Shown here in pieces: positions 48,037 to 64,000 of a stretch of DNA of 64,000 nucleotides. Origin of the DNA: Hyphomicrobiales bacterium (lineage in GTDB: Bacteria; Pseudomonadota; Alphaproteobacteria; Rhizobiales; Methylopilaceae); the NCBI GenBank assembly GCA_022842205.1, contig JALHQA010000002.1:310001-374000 (forward strand), given 5' to 3'. Within the stretch, counting starts at the first letter, position 1, and each line of letters opens with the position of its first letter. The translations under genes were made by a program, and so were the position numbers. The notes beneath the pieces were generated by a model. It did no database searches. It was not told where the DNA came from and saw only the letters and a list, made by a program, of their open reading frames with translations.

Positions 48037-50667
48037 TTGCGGTCTGAAGAGCCTCGCGCCGTTCGTCTGTCCGAATATCGTGTCACCGATTACCTGATCG
48101 AGCATGTCGACCTCGATGTGGTGCTGGACGGCGACGAGGCGGTCGTAACTTCGGTTCTCACACTGAAGCCGAACCCGGCCGGACGGGCCGGAGCTCCACT
48201 GGTTCTCGACGGCGACGAACTGAAACTCGACGCTCCTCTCCTGCTCGACAACGAAAAGCTCCCATCCGACGCCTTCAGCGAGACGCCTGACGCTCTGACG
48301 CTCCACGCGCCGCCGCAACGCGAATTCCGCCTGCGCGCGGTGACGCGGCTCAGACCCGCCGACAACACCAAGCTGATGGGGCTTTATCGTACCGGGAGCG
48401 CATATTGCACCCAGTGCGAGGCCGAGGGCTTCCGCCGCATCACCTATTTTCTCGACCGGCCCGACGTTCTATCGACCTATCGCGTGCGGATAGAGGCCGA
48501 CAGAAAGATCGCGCCGGTCCTGCTGTCGAACGGCAACCCGGTCGATGCGGGCGAGATGACGGGTGGGCGTCATTACGCGATCTGGGAAGACCCCCATCCC
48601 AAGCCGAGCTACCTCTTCGCGCTCGTCGGCGGCGATCTCGGCGTGGTGAAAGACGGTTTCACCACGATGTCAGGCCGGAAGGTCGATCTTGCGATCTATG
48701 TCAAGCATGGCAAGGAAGGCCGCGCCGCCTATGCCATGGACGCGCTGAAGCGTTCGATGAAATGGGACGAGGACGTGTTCGGCCGCGAATACGATCTCGA
48801 CGTTTTCAACATCGTTGCCGTGTCGGACTTCAACATGGGCGCGATGGAGAACAAGGGCCTCAATGTCTTCAACGACAAATATGTTCTGGCGAGCGGCGAA
48901 ACCGCCACCGACGGAGATTATTCCGGCATCGAGGCGGTGATCGCGCACGAATATTTCCACAACTGGACCGGCAACCGCATCACCTGCCGCGACTGGTTCC
49001 AGCTCTGCCTGAAGGAAGGGCTGACCGTGTTCCGTGATCAGGAGTTCACCGCCGACATGCGCTCGCGGCCGGTGGAGCGGATTTCGGATGTGCGTACGTT
49101 GCGTGCCGTACAGTTTCCCGAGGATGCCGGGCCGTTCGCGCATCCGGTGCGTCCGGAGACCTATCGCGAGATCAACAATTTCTACACGGCGACGGTCTAT
49201 GAAAAGGGCGCCGAAGTCATCCGCATGCTGAAGACGCTGATCGGCGCGGAAACCTTCCGGCGCGGCATGGATATCTATTTCGAGCGCCACGACGGCCAGG
49301 CCGCGACGATCGAGGAATTCATCGCCTGCTTCGCCGATGCCTCGGGCCGCGATCTCTCGCAGTTTCTGCTGTGGTATTCGCAGGCCGGCACGCCGGATGT
49401 GGCGCTGTCGTCCAACTGGGACGAGGCCGCGGGCACCTACACGCTCAACGTCGTGCAAACGGTTCCGAAGACACCGGGCCAGAACGTCAAGCTGCCAATG
49501 ACGATTCCGCTCGCCTTCGGGCTGCTCGACGCGGAAGGGCGCGATCTCAATATCGCAGCCGACAGCGGCGAGACCAATCTTCTTGTTCTGACGCGCAGCG
49601 AGCACAGCTTCACGTTCACCGGCCTCAAGACCCGGCCAGTGCCCTCGATCAATCGCGGGTTCTCGGCACCGATCAAACTCACCGACGACCTGACGGAGAG
49701 CGACCTTCTGTTCCTCGCGCGCCATGACGGCGACGCCTTCAATCGCTGGCAGGCGCTGCAATCGGCGATGACGCGCGTTCTCGTGCGCTCGGTGCAGGCG
49801 ATTCGTACGGGCGGAAGCGCCGTGCGGGAGCCCCGGCTCGAGGAAGCGCTGGCCGGCGCCCTCGCCCATCCCGACCCCGCCCTGCTCGCGCAGCTTCTCA
49901 TGCTGCCAAGCGAAACGGACATCGCCCGCGAGATCGCGACCGATGTCGATCCCGACGCGATTCACGAAGTGCGCCTCGCGCTGAAGTGTGCGGTGGCGGC
50001 CCATATACGAGAACCCCTGAGTCAAATTTACGCAGGCCTGAACGACAGCGGCCCCTATTCGCCGGATGCGCAAAGCGCCGGACGGCGGATGCTGCGGAGC
50101 GTCGCGCTCGATCTTCTGTGCGCCGAGAAGGACGAAGATGCCGCGAAGCTGGCGCACGCGCATTACACGAGCGCGAACAACATGACGGACCGCATGGCGG
50201 GCCTCGCTGTTTTGTCGGTGATCAACCTGCCGGCTCGCGAAGAGGCGTTCGCGCATTTCCATCGCCGCTACGCGGGCGATGCGCTCGTGCTCGACAAGTG
50301 GTTGGCGTTGCAGGCCTCCATCCAGGAATCCGGAACGCTGGACCGCGTGAAGCACCTGATGACGCAGCCGGTGTTCTCGATGAGCAATCCCAATCGTGTG
50401 CGCTCTCTGATCGGCGGTTTTGCCTCGGGCAACCCGACGCAGTTCAACCGCACGGACGGCGCGGGATTCAACTTCCTCGCCGACGTCGTGATCGAGCTCG
50501 ACCCGATCAATCCGCAGGTCGCGGCACGTCTTCTTGGCGCATTCCGCAGCTGGAAGGCGCTGGAACCCGTACGCCGGACGCAGGCGGAAGCAGCGTTGAA
50601 GCGAATCAGGGACAGCGAACGTCTGTCACCGGACGTTTCGGACCTCGTTTCGCGCGCGCTCGCCTAA
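48037..50667 (+). CDS. pepN: aminopeptidase N (M1 family), TTG start
   Basis: FNMGAMENKGLNVFNDKYVL; VIAHEYFHNWTGNRITCRDWFQLCLKEGLTVFRDQEF. Confidence 0.96.
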   Translation: MRSEEPRAVRLSEYRVTDYLIEHVDLDVVLDGDEAVVTSVLTLKPNPAGRAGAPLVLDGDELKLDAPLLLDNEKLPSDAFSETPDALTLHAPPQREFRLRAVTRLRPADNTKLMGLYRTGSAYCTQCEAEGFRRITYFLDRPDVLSTYRVRIEADRKIAPVLLSNGNPVDAGEMTGGRHYAIWEDPHPKPSYLFALVGGDLGVVKDGFTTMSGRKVDLAIYVKHGKEGRAAYAMDALKRSMKWDEDVFGREYDLDVFNIVAVSDFNMGAMENKGLNVFNDKYVLASGETATDGDYSGIEAVIAHEYFHNWTGNRITCRDWFQLCLKEGLTVFRDQEFTADMRSRPVERISDVRTLRAVQFPEDAGPFAHPVRPETYREINNFYTATVYEKGAEVIRMLKTLIGAETFRRGMDIYFERHDGQAATIEEFIACFADASGRDLSQFLLWYSQAGTPDVALSSNWDEAAGTYTLNVVQTVPKTPGQNVKLPMTIPLAFGLLDAEGRDLNIAADSGETNLLVLTRSEHSFTFTGLKTRPVPSINRGFSAPIKLTDDLTESDLLFLARHDGDAFNRWQALQSAMTRVLVRSVQAIRTGGSAVREPRLEEALAGALAHPDPALLAQLLMLPSETDIAREIATDVDPDAIHEVRLALKCAVAAHIREPLSQIYAGLNDSGPYSPDAQSAGRRMLRSVALDLLCAEKDEDAAKLAHAHYTSANNMTDRMAGLAVLSVINLPAREEAFAHFHRRYAGDALVLDKWLALQASIQESGTLDRVKHLMTQPVFSMSNPNRVRSLIGGFASGNPTQFNRTDGAGFNFLADVVIELDPINPQVAARLLGAFRSWKALEPVRRTQAEAALKRIRDSERLSPDVSDLVSRALA

Positions 50668-50833
50668 ACGTACACACCGCCAAGAGATTCTTCCGACTCC
50701 GCTTTTGTCACGCCGGTAAACAAAGCGTAAAGCCGGGCTGGACAAATCACCCATGAGTGATTCAAATCCTTCTGACCCGCTGCTGTTGGTGTCGCCGGGT
50801 TCGGGGAAAATCGCCTGATTTTGGGGGGCACTC

Positions 50834-56024
<5,191 letters not shown>

Positions 56025-56028
<4 letters not shown>

Positions 56029-57422
56029 TCAGACGCCTCGCCCCGTTCGCGCGGGAGTTCGATTATCACTTTGAGCCCCGGCGCGTTGTCCGCCAGGTCC
56101 AGTGTTCCTCCATGCAGGCGCGCGATGGCGTTGGCAAGGCTGAGACCGAGGCCGGAGCCGGGCCGCGTGCGGCTCGACTCGAGGCGCACGAAACGCTCCA
56201 GCGCCCGGGCCCGGTTGTCGGCGGGAATACCCGGCCCGTTGTCGGCGACGACGAAGCGCACGCGATCGCCGTCGCCCTCGGCCGCGAGCGAGATCGTGCC
56301 GCCGGACGACCCTTCGGCCACGCCGTATTTGATGGCATTGTCCGCGAGATTCGCGAGCGCCTGGCCGATCAGCTCGCGATTGCCGTGGACCACCAGGTCC
56401 GGCGCGGCGCGGATGTCGAGCTTGAGGCCTGCTTCCTCCGCCGATGGCTCGTACAGCTCGGCGACGCTCTCTACGATCTCGCCCGCATTCACGGACGACA
56501 TCGCCTCGCGGGCAGCGCCGGATTCGGCGCGCGCGATGAGCAGCATCGTGTTGAAAGTGCGGATGAGCGCATCCGACTCCTCGATAATGCGGTCGAGCGT
56601 CGCGCGATAATCCTCATCGGTCCTAGCGCTGCGCAGCGCCTCCTCGGCGCGATTGCGCAGGCGCGTCAGTGGCGTCTTGAGATCGTGCGCGACATCGTCG
56701 GTGACCTGACGCAGTTCCGACATCAGTTCGCCGATGCGCTCCAGCATCTGGTTTGTGGAGAGCGCGAGTCGGTCGAACTCGTCGCCGCTGCCGTTGACGG
56801 GTATGCGGCCGGAGAGATTGCCGGCCATGATGGTGCGTGTCGTGTCGGTCATGCCGTCGAGGCGGACGAGAACGCGGCGCGCGAGAATGAGACCGCCCGC
56901 AAGCCCGACGAGGATGACGAGCGCAAGCCCGCCGAGAATCGTACTTGCGAGAATTTCGGCGAAGCGGTTTCGTTCCGACAGATCGCGGCCGACGAGAAGA
57001 CGCGAGCCGTTCGGAAGCCTCTCCAGACGCACGAGAGCGGGCGCCGGGCCTTCATTGGCGCCAAGCCGCGTGTATTGCGTTTCCCGTATACCGGTCTTGT
57101 CGAGAACATCCGGCGGCAGCGTACCGACATTTCCTGCCAGGGGCGCACCGTTCGGCGCGGTGACGATGTAGAGGAAGGAACCCGGCTGGCTGGCGCGCTC
57201 GGCAATGGCCTGCAGCATCCCGAGAAAACCGTCGGAGCGATAACGTTGCATGAGATTCTCGGCCTCGGCATCGACCATCGCAGCAACCTGTTCCTGGACC
57301 ACGCGTCCGGATTTCCAGACGACATATCCAAGGCCAAGACCCGCAGCCAGAACGAACACGGCCAGAAGGCCGAGCGCCAGCTTGAACGCGGTCGTGCGGA
57401 AAAGTTTAACGAGCGCCGTCAC
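56025..57422 (-). CDS. two-component sensor histidine kinase
   Basis: HAMP region; DDVAHDLKTPLTRLRNRAEEAL; HATPase LADNAIKYGV...GSGLGLSLANAIARLHGG. Confidence 0.94.
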
Positions 57423-58086
57423 GGATCATGTATCCGGCACCGCGGACGGTGTGCAGCAGCGGCGTGTCCTGCCCCTTGTCGATCTTTGAACGGAGCCGCG
57501 AGATATGGACATCGATCACATTGGTCTGCGGATCAAAGTGATAGTCCCAGACATTCTCGAGCAGCATGGTGCGGGTGACGACCTGCCCGGCATGGCGCAT
57601 GAGATATTCGAGAAGGCGGAATTCGCGGGGCTGCAGAACGATGGGATTGTTGCCCCGGACGACCGTATGGGCAAGCCGGTCTAGCTCAAGATCTCCGACC
57701 TTGTAGACCGTTTCCGCGGCATTCGGCGCGCCGCGGCGGCCCAGTGCCTCGATGCGCGCAAGCAATTCGGAGAAGGCATAGGGCTTGGTCAGATAGTCGT
57801 CGCCGCCGGCGCGCAGGCCCGCAACGCGGTCATCGACCTGGCCGAGCGCGGAGAGGATAAGCACCGGAGTCCTGACCCCCTCGCCCCTGAGACGGCCAAT
57901 GACCGAAAGCCCATCGAGTTTCGGCAGCATCCGGTCCACGACCAGCACGTCGTAGGGGTTGGTGGAGGCCTGCGCATAACCGTCCTCGCCGTCCACGGCG
58001 TGGTCCGGAACATGGCCCGCTTCTCGCAGCGCTTTCACAAGATAGGCGGCGGCTTCGCGGTCGTCCTCAATCAGAAGGATGCGCAT
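57406..58086 (-). CDS. OmpR/PhoB-type winged-helix response regulator
   Basis: MRILLIEDDREAAAYLVKALREAGH; VLVVDRMLPKLDGLSVI; C-terminal VIDVHISRLRSKIDKGQDTPLLHTVRGAGYMI. Confidence 0.95.
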   Translation of the reverse strand: MRILLIEDDREAAAYLVKALREAGHVPDHAVDGEDGYAQASTNPYDVLVVDRMLPKLDGLSVIGRLRGEGVRTPVLILSALGQVDDRVAGLRAGGDDYLTKPYAFSELLARIEALGRRGAPNAAETVYKVGDLELDRLAHTVVRGNNPIVLQPREFRLLEYLMRHAGQVVTRTMLLENVWDYHFDPQTNVIDVHISRLRSKIDKGQDTPLLHTVRGAGYMIRDGAR

Positions 58087-58115
58087 GGCCGTTTCATACA
58101 TGATCGCGAGTGCGG

Positions 58116-58153
58116 AAAAAATGAACGGCGGGCGCCACGATGGCCGCCCGCCG
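58116..58153 (-). terminator. probable terminator/attenuator between degP and the response regulator gene
   Basis: Minus strand CGGCGGGCGG-CC-ATCGT-GG-CGCCCGCCG-TTCATTTTTT. Confidence 0.7.
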
Positions 58154-58176
58154 CTCCGAAAAGACCTTCCGAGAGG

Positions 58177-59748
58177 TTAACCCTTCTTGACGGGGATGGC
58201 CACGTAACGCGCGTTGTCGCCGGTCTTCACCCGGAAGGTCACGAAGCGCGCATTGTCCTTCTTGGCGGATTCGATGGCCGCCGAGACGTCACCGGGCTCC
58301 GAAACCGCCTTGCCGCTGACATCGAGAATGATGTCGCCGACGCGGAGCTTGTCGGCCAGCGAGCTTTCTTCGCCGATGCTGGCAACTGCGACGCCCTTGC
58401 CGTCCTCGGACCTTTCGAGCTCGATGCCGAGATCGCCTAGGCTCGATGGTTTGGCCTTTTCAGGCTCCTTGGCACCGCCCTTGCTGTCCGAACCGAGATT
58501 CGCGACATCATCCGGGCGCTTGCCCAGCTCGACCGTAATGTCCCGCTCGGCGCCGTCACGCCACACCTTGAGCTCGGCATCGACGCCGGGCTTCAGCGTG
58601 CCGACCATACGGGTCAGTTCGCGCGGGTCGGCGACCTTCTGACCGTTCAGGGACAGGATGACGTCCTGGTTCTTGATGCCGGCCTTGGCTGCCGGGGTGT
58701 TGGAATGGACTTCGGCGACGAGGGCACCGTCGGTCCCATCGAGGCCGATGGCTTCCGCCATGTCCTTCTCGACCGGCTGAATGCCGACGCCGAGCCAGCC
58801 GCGAGTGACCGAGCCGTTTTCGCGCAGCGAGTCGACAACACTGGCAACGACATTCGACGGAACCGCAAACGCGATGCCGACATTGCCGCCGGACTGCGAA
58901 TAGATCGCGGTGTTCACGCCGACGACCTCGCCCTTGAGGTTGAAGGTCGGACCGCCGGAATTGCCACGGTTCACCGCCGCATCGATCTGCAGGAAGTCGT
59001 CATAGGGACCGGAGCCGAGATCACGGCCGCGCGCCGAGACGATTCCGGCCGTCACCGTACCGCCGAGTCCGAACGGGTTACCGATGGCAACGACCCAGTC
59101 GCCAATGCGCGGTACATCGCCTGAGAGGCTCACGAAGGGGAAATCATTGCCTTTGTCGACTTTCAGCAGCGCCAGATCGGTCTGCGGGTCCGTACCGACA
59201 ACCTTGGCATCGAAGGTGTCGCCGCTATCGGTGACGAGTTCCACTTCCTCGGCATCTTTGACGACGTGATTGTTGGTTACGACATAACCGTCAGCCGAGA
59301 TGAAGAAGCCGGAGCCCTGCGCCTGGCCAAACTGGCGCGGACGGTTCGGACCGCGGCCCTTCGAGCCGTCTTCGCCCTGCTGTCCGTATTCCTCGAAGAA
59401 GCGGCGCAGCGGATGGCCTTCCGGCAGATCGCGGAAGAAGCCCGGCATCTGACCATCGAAGGACGATGTCTCGCGCGCCGTCTTGACGCGCACGGATACG
59501 ACTGCCGGCTTAACCGTTTCGACGATATCGGCAAAGCCGATCTGGTCCTGCGACGGCTGCGACCGCGCCAGATTGTTGTCCTTGCTGAGATTCTGCGCCT
59601 GGACGATCTGGGCGTTGGCGGGCGTCGGGTTCGAAATGACCGCCTCACCGGCCAGCACGCCTGCCATGCCGACGGCAAACACGGATGCGAGGAGAAGGCT
59701 CTTGCGGCGAGCCAGGGACCGGACGGGTCGTTCGGATTGCTGATTCAT
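58177..59748 (-). CDS. degP: DegP/Do family serine endoprotease
   Basis: GSGFFISADGYVVTNNHVV; TDLALLKV; QIDAAVNRGNSGGPTFNLKGEVVGVNTAI; two PDZ regions. Confidence 0.96.
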   Translation of the reverse strand: MNQQSERPVRSLARRKSLLLASVFAVGMAGVLAGEAVISNPTPANAQIVQAQNLSKDNNLARSQPSQDQIGFADIVETVKPAVVSVRVKTARETSSFDGQMPGFFRDLPEGHPLRRFFEEYGQQGEDGSKGRGPNRPRQFGQAQGSGFFISADGYVVTNNHVVKDAEEVELVTDSGDTFDAKVVGTDPQTDLALLKVDKGNDFPFVSLSGDVPRIGDWVVAIGNPFGLGGTVTAGIVSARGRDLGSGPYDDFLQIDAAVNRGNSGGPTFNLKGEVVGVNTAIYSQSGGNVGIAFAVPSNVVASVVDSLRENGSVTRGWLGVGIQPVEKDMAEAIGLDGTDGALVAEVHSNTPAAKAGIKNQDVILSLNGQKVADPRELTRMVGTLKPGVDAELKVWRDGAERDITVELGKRPDDVANLGSDSKGGAKEPEKAKPSSLGDLGIELERSEDGKGVAVASIGEESSLADKLRVGDIILDVSGKAVSEPGDVSAAIESAKKDNARFVTFRVKTGDNARYVAIPVKKG

Positions 59749-59858
59749 GGGTCACTCTTCCTCTTGAGATGCGGGAGGCGTCGGTCCGCCTCTTCGGCAA
59801 GAGAAATGGGCGTTCGCGCCTTACGGCTCCATGTCCCGAACATTAAAAGTTGGCAATG

Positions 59859-60311
59859 TTACGCGTCGCGCCTGAGGATAGCGTCCAACTTTTTCTGTTC
59901 TTCAGCCGTCAGTTCCTCGCGAGCACCCTGCCGTTCGCGGCGGGAGGCCCCGAGCGCAAACACGACGCCGAGTAGCAACACGGCCACGGGCCCAGCCCAG
60001 AGAATCAGTGTGCCGCCGCTGAGGCGCGGCTTGAGCAGAACGAACTCGCCATAGCGATCCACCAGGAAGTCCTTGATGTCCTCTTCGCTATCGCCCGCCG
60101 CGACGCGCTCACGGACCAGCGCGCGCAAGTCCTTCGCCAAAGGTGCATCCGAATCGTCGATCGACTGGTTCTGACAGACCATGCAGCGCAGCTCACGAAA
60201 GAGCTCGCGCGCCCGCGCTTCCTGTGCCGGATCGGGCAATGCGCCGCTCGCGTCGTAGGCAAAGGCGGGAACTGCCAGCAGCAGAAGAAAGATCAGGGCA
60301 ATCCGGCGCAT
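59859..60311 (-). CDS. ccmH: cytochrome c-type biogenesis protein CcmH/CycL
   Basis: ARELFRELRCMVCQNQSIDDSDAPLAKDLRALVRERVAAGDS; RCxxCQNQ motif. Confidence 0.95.
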   Translation of the reverse strand: MRRIALIFLLLLAVPAFAYDASGALPDPAQEARARELFRELRCMVCQNQSIDDSDAPLAKDLRALVRERVAAGDSEEDIKDFLVDRYGEFVLLKPRLSGGTLILWAGPVAVLLLGVVFALGASRRERQGAREELTAEEQKKLDAILRRDA

Positions 60312-60315
60312 CGCC

Positions 60316-62295
60316 CTACTCCGCCGGCTGCAGACGCGCGCGTGCGGGACGTGGGGCGCCGACACGGAGGCGACGATCGGCCAGCGAAATCAGCCCGCCG
60401 AACGCCATCAGGACAGGACCTATCCAGATCAGGAGAACGAGCGGCTTCCATTCGGCGCGCACGGCCACCGCGCCGTCGGTTTCCTGAAGTTCGCCGAGCG
60501 AGACGTAGAGCTGGGAGAAGCCAAACGTCACAAGGCCGGCTTCAGTGGTCGTCATTTGCCGCACCGCGAAGACGCGCTTCGACGACTCGACCTCCGTAAC
60601 CGCGACACCGGATTGCCGCAGCGTAAACCGAGCGACAAAATCCTGATAATTTGGACCGTTGCGAAGGCCGGTCTCCGTCAATACCAGGCTTTTTCCGGCG
60701 ACTTCCATCGCCTGCCCGGCACGCATCATGTCGATACGCTCGATACTCCATGCCGTCGCGGCGGTCACGCCGAGCAGGGTTAGTCCCAGACCGCAATGCG
60801 CGAAGGCTGCGCCCCAGCTCGCGCGCGGCAAGCCTGCGGCGCGACGAAGGGTATCGCCCGGCGAAACACGGAAAAGCTGGGTACGTTCCACGATTTCGGC
60901 GAACGCGCCGACAATGACGAACAGCGCGATGGCAACGGCAAACGGCGCCAGCAGCGGACCGCCTTGCTCCACGTAGAAGGCGACAGCACCCGCTAGCAGG
61001 GCCGCGCCCGCCGCGTACCACAGCCGCTGCGCCGCCCAGTAAAGATCGCCGCGTTTCCACGCGAGCAAGGGGCCGAACGGCACGGCGCAGAGAAGCGCAA
61101 GCGCGAGCGGGCCGAAGGTCGCGTTGAAATACGGTGCGCCGACCGAAATCTTGCCGCCCGTCGCCGCCTCGAGCGCGAGCGGATAGAGCGTGCCGACGAG
61201 AACCGTCGCGGTCGCGGTCGTGAGCAGGATGTTGTTCAGCACGAGCGCGCCCTCGCGCGAGACCGGCGCGAACAGCCCGCCCTGCTTGAGCCCGCCCGCA
61301 CGGAGCCCGAAGAGTGCGAGCGAGCCGCCGACAAAAACTGCGAGAATGACGAGGATGAAAAGACCGCGCTGCGGATCGACGGCGAAGGCATGAACCGACG
61401 TCAATACGCCGGAACGCACGAGGAAGGTACCGAGCAGCGACAGCGAGAAGGTGAGAATGGCAAGAAGGATGGTCCAGACTTTCAGCGCCTCGCGCCGTTC
61501 CATGACGAGCGCGGAATGCAGCAGCGCTGTTCCGGCAAGCCACGGCATGAAGCTGGCGTTTTCAACCGGATCCCAGAACCAGAAGCCGCCCCAGCCGAGT
61601 TCGTAATAGGCCCAGTAAGAGCCCATCGCGATGCCGAGCGTAAGGAAGAGCCATGCCGCCAGCGTCCACGGGCGCACCCAGCGCGCCCATGCGGCATCGA
61701 TGCGTCCTTCAATCAGCGCCGCCACTGCAAAGGCAAAGGCAATCGAGAAGCCGACATAACCGAGATAAAGCAGCGGCGGATGGACAGCGAGGCCAATGTC
61801 CTGCAGCAGCGGATTGAGATCCTGACCTTCGAGCGGCGCCGGATCGACGCGGACGAAGGGATTGGACGCGATCAACAGGTAAAGAAGGAACGCGATGGCG
61901 ACCCAGGCCTGCACCGCCAGCACATCGGCCTTGAGGCGTTGCGGAAGATTGCGCCCGAAAAGCGCAACGGCCGCGCCGAAAATCACGAGAATGAGAGCCC
62001 ACAGGAGCATTGAGCCCTCATGGTTTCCCCACACGCCGGTGATCTTGTAGATGAGCGGTTTCGCGGAGTGCGAATTTTCGACAACATTCAATACCGAGAA
62101 GTCGGATGTGACATAGGCGTTCGTCAGCGCCGCGAACGCCAGGGACACGAATATAAGCTGCCCGATCGCCGTGCCATCGGCCACCTGCATGAGCGTCGCA
62201 TCGTTCCGCCGCGCGCCCCAGAACGGAACGACGCCTTGTATGCACGCCAGAACCAGCGCCAGAACCAGCGCGTAGTGGCCGATCTCGGCGATCAC
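60316..62295 (-). CDS. ccmF: heme lyase CcmF/CycK
   Basis: [50 protein letters not shown]. Confidence 0.97.
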   Translation of the reverse strand: MIAEIGHYALVLALVLACIQGVVPFWGARRNDATLMQVADGTAIGQLIFVSLAFAALTNAYVTSDFSVLNVVENSHSAKPLIYKITGVWGNHEGSMLLWALILVIFGAAVALFGRNLPQRLKADVLAVQAWVAIAFLLYLLIASNPFVRVDPAPLEGQDLNPLLQDIGLAVHPPLLYLGYVGFSIAFAFAVAALIEGRIDAAWARWVRPWTLAAWLFLTLGIAMGSYWAYYELGWGGFWFWDPVENASFMPWLAGTALLHSALVMERREALKVWTILLAILTFSLSLLGTFLVRSGVLTSVHAFAVDPQRGLFILVILAVFVGGSLALFGLRAGGLKQGGLFAPVSREGALVLNNILLTTATATVLVGTLYPLALEAATGGKISVGAPYFNATFGPLALALLCAVPFGPLLAWKRGDLYWAAQRLWYAAGAALLAGAVAFYVEQGGPLLAPFAVAIALFVIVGAFAEIVERTQLFRVSPGDTLRRAAGLPRASWGAAFAHCGLGLTLLGVTAATAWSIERIDMMRAGQAMEVAGKSLVLTETGLRNGPNYQDFVARFTLRQSGVAVTEVESSKRVFAVRQMTTTEAGLVTFGFSQLYVSLGELQETDGAVAVRAEWKPLVLLIWIGPVLMAFGGLISLADRRLRVGAPRPARARLQPAE

Positions 62296-62729
62296 CGGAC
62301 GTCGCTCTTCCAGTGGCCCTGCTGTTTCAGCGTATCGGCCACTTCCTTGGGCATGTAGTTTTCATCGTGCTTGGCGAGCACATGGTCGGCGCGGAACGTG
62401 CCGTCGGTGGCGAGACTGCCTTCGGCCACCACGCCCTGCCCTTCGCGGAACAGATCCGGCAGGAGGCCCGCATAGGCGACGATGATCTTGTTGTTGCCGT
62501 CCGTCACCTCGAAGCGGACATCGGGGCCCTGCCGGTTGACGCTTCCCGGCTCGACGAGGCCGCCGAGCCGCAATCTTTTGCCCGGTTCGGGCGGATTCTG
62601 GACGATCTCGGTCGGCCCGTTGAAGAACACGATCGTGTCGTTCAGCGCTGTCAGTACCAGCGCCGCTGCAGCCGACAGAACGACGCCTGCAACACCAATC
62701 AGAACAAGACGCCGGCCCTTGCGGGTCAT
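62292..62729 (-). CDS. ccmE: cytochrome c maturation protein CcmE/CycJ
   Basis: [44 protein letters not shown] with heme-binding HxxxY. Confidence 0.96.
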   Translation of the reverse strand: MTRKGRRLVLIGVAGVVLSAAAALVLTALNDTIVFFNGPTEIVQNPPEPGKRLRLGGLVEPGSVNRQGPDVRFEVTDGNNKIIVAYAGLLPDLFREGQGVVAEGSLATDGTFRADHVLAKHDENYMPKEVADTLKQQGHWKSDVR

Positions 62730-63823
62730 GCCGGTTTTTCCTCCAGACCAAGCCCGATCAAAAGATCAGAAATACGCCGCAAGATTTTATCATCGCTTGC
62801 AAAAACTGTCCTGGCGTTAGCCGCGGCGGCCTTCGCCTTGTCCGCTTCTCCGAGCATCGCCCAGGCGCGGATCAGCCGGAGCTGGCCGCCAGCGTCCTGC
62901 GGTGCATTCTTCAAGCGCGCCTCAAGGCCCTCGACCATGCCGCGTATCGTCGCGAGCCGCTGGTCGGGGTTCACACCTTCGAGAGCAGCGGGATCAACCG
63001 CAGGCGCCTTGCCATCATCGCCAAGCGCGGTACGGGCGAGAGCCTCCCTCACCATCGGCACATAGGCGGCATCGGTGCCCGCCTCGGCCAGCAGCCTTCT
63101 ATATATGTCGGCGGCCGCCTCCCGGTCGCCCGCCTGTTCCGCCGCCCCGCCGAGATAGAAGCGTGACCGCGCATCCTTCGGATCGAGGGCCACCGCCCGT
63201 TCGAACGCTGCCTTGGCCTCCGGAGAAACCTTCCCCTGCGCGGCAATAACCAGCGATTCGCCGCGACCGGCTTCGCGCGCCGCAGTGGCGCCGAGCAGCC
63301 GGATTGCATTTGCATAGGCCTCGGCTGCCTTGCCGGGCTGGCCGGCCCGCAGGTACACCGGCGCCAGAACATCCCATCCCTGCCCATCGTCAGGACGACG
63401 CGCGAGTTCAGACTCGACGCGCGAGATCAGGGCCACCAGCGATTCATCCTCTATGCGCCGTTCTGCCAGCGGACGATCGGACAGGTCCGGCCGACCGAGC
63501 GACAGGTATATCCCGCCGGCCAGCAAAGGCAGCGCGACCAGCGCCAGAACGGCCACCATTCGCCGCCGCGCGGTCGAGGACTGTGCATTTTCGGGAGCTT
63601 TCTCTGAAATCGCGATGAGGCGGCGCGCGACTTCCACGCGAGCGGCCTCGGCCTCGCTGCCGCCGATTGCGCCGCGGGCGAGATCCCGGTCGATTTCGGC
63701 AAGCTGGTCGCGGTAAACCGCGGCTTCACCGGCGGCCACGCGCCCCTCGCGGCGCCTCGCTAGCGGAACGAGGACAGCGAGAACCGCGACCCCGGTCAAA
63801 AGAATGAAAACAAGCCCTGTCAT
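62726..63823 (-). CDS. ccmI: c-type cytochrome biogenesis protein CcmI/CycH
   Basis: [40 protein letters not shown]-like repeats; overlaps ccmE. Confidence 0.94.
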   Translation of the reverse strand: MTGLVFILLTGVAVLAVLVPLARRREGRVAAGEAAVYRDQLAEIDRDLARGAIGGSEAEAARVEVARRLIAISEKAPENAQSSTARRRMVAVLALVALPLLAGGIYLSLGRPDLSDRPLAERRIEDESLVALISRVESELARRPDDGQGWDVLAPVYLRAGQPGKAAEAYANAIRLLGATAAREAGRGESLVIAAQGKVSPEAKAAFERAVALDPKDARSRFYLGGAAEQAGDREAAADIYRRLLAEAGTDAAYVPMVREALARTALGDDGKAPAVDPAALEGVNPDQRLATIRGMVEGLEARLKNAPQDAGGQLRLIRAWAMLGEADKAKAAAANARTVFASDDKILRRISDLLIGLGLEEKPA

Positions 63824-64000
63824 GGGGATCGTCTAGCACAAACCCGTCTTGGGCCCAGCTTGGGCTGTTGATCGCGGTCAACCGTCCTCTTCCACGGCTC
63901 GGGAGGGGTCGCTAGTGTCCAACCGAACCCAGCGGTGATCTCCGCGCCACTTCCAAGGCTTCCGCCGACCGATGCGACGACCGACCCGCCGCTACTCCTT

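Noticed and set aside
48670-50355. 561-aa minus-strand ORF antisense to pepN
   Set aside because: Shadow ORF; the pepN frame has all M1 motifs.

Overview
GC-rich alphaproteobacterial chromosome segment. Gene content and order (ccmI-ccmE-ccmF-ccmH, degP, response regulator, histidine kinase, glnE) suggest Hyphomicrobiales/Rhizobiales. The window is mostly housekeeping and transport: PadR-linked RND efflux, pssA/psd with an ATM1-type ABC exporter, cimA/cysS, nadE, an ECF sigma factor with a DGPF/YciI protein, class II DAHP synthase, glutathione reductase, a tctCBA transporter, rpiA/gabD, gph, L,D-transpeptidase, tRNA-Val, otsAB, an Mrp-type ATPase, two multidomain histidine kinases, dusA, pepN, glnE, degP and cytochrome c maturation. 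I saw no mobile elements, prophage, CRISPR array or rRNA, and nothing I can call a clearly new multi-gene system. The points most worth follow-up are: (i) a probable ECF42-type sigma/DGPF operon with a well-matched candidate promoter; (ii) a soluble protein with a minimal chemoreceptor signalling hairpin in front of a Cache-like region; (iii) a perfect palindrome in front of the PadR/RND operon; (iv) a compositionally odd orphan ORF next to a LOG-family gene; (v) a secreted two-repeat cysteine-pair protein; (vi) a terminator whose tetraloop contains the tctA stop codon; (vii) clusters of GANTC sites in two intergenic gaps. Family calls were made by reading the translations, with no database search.
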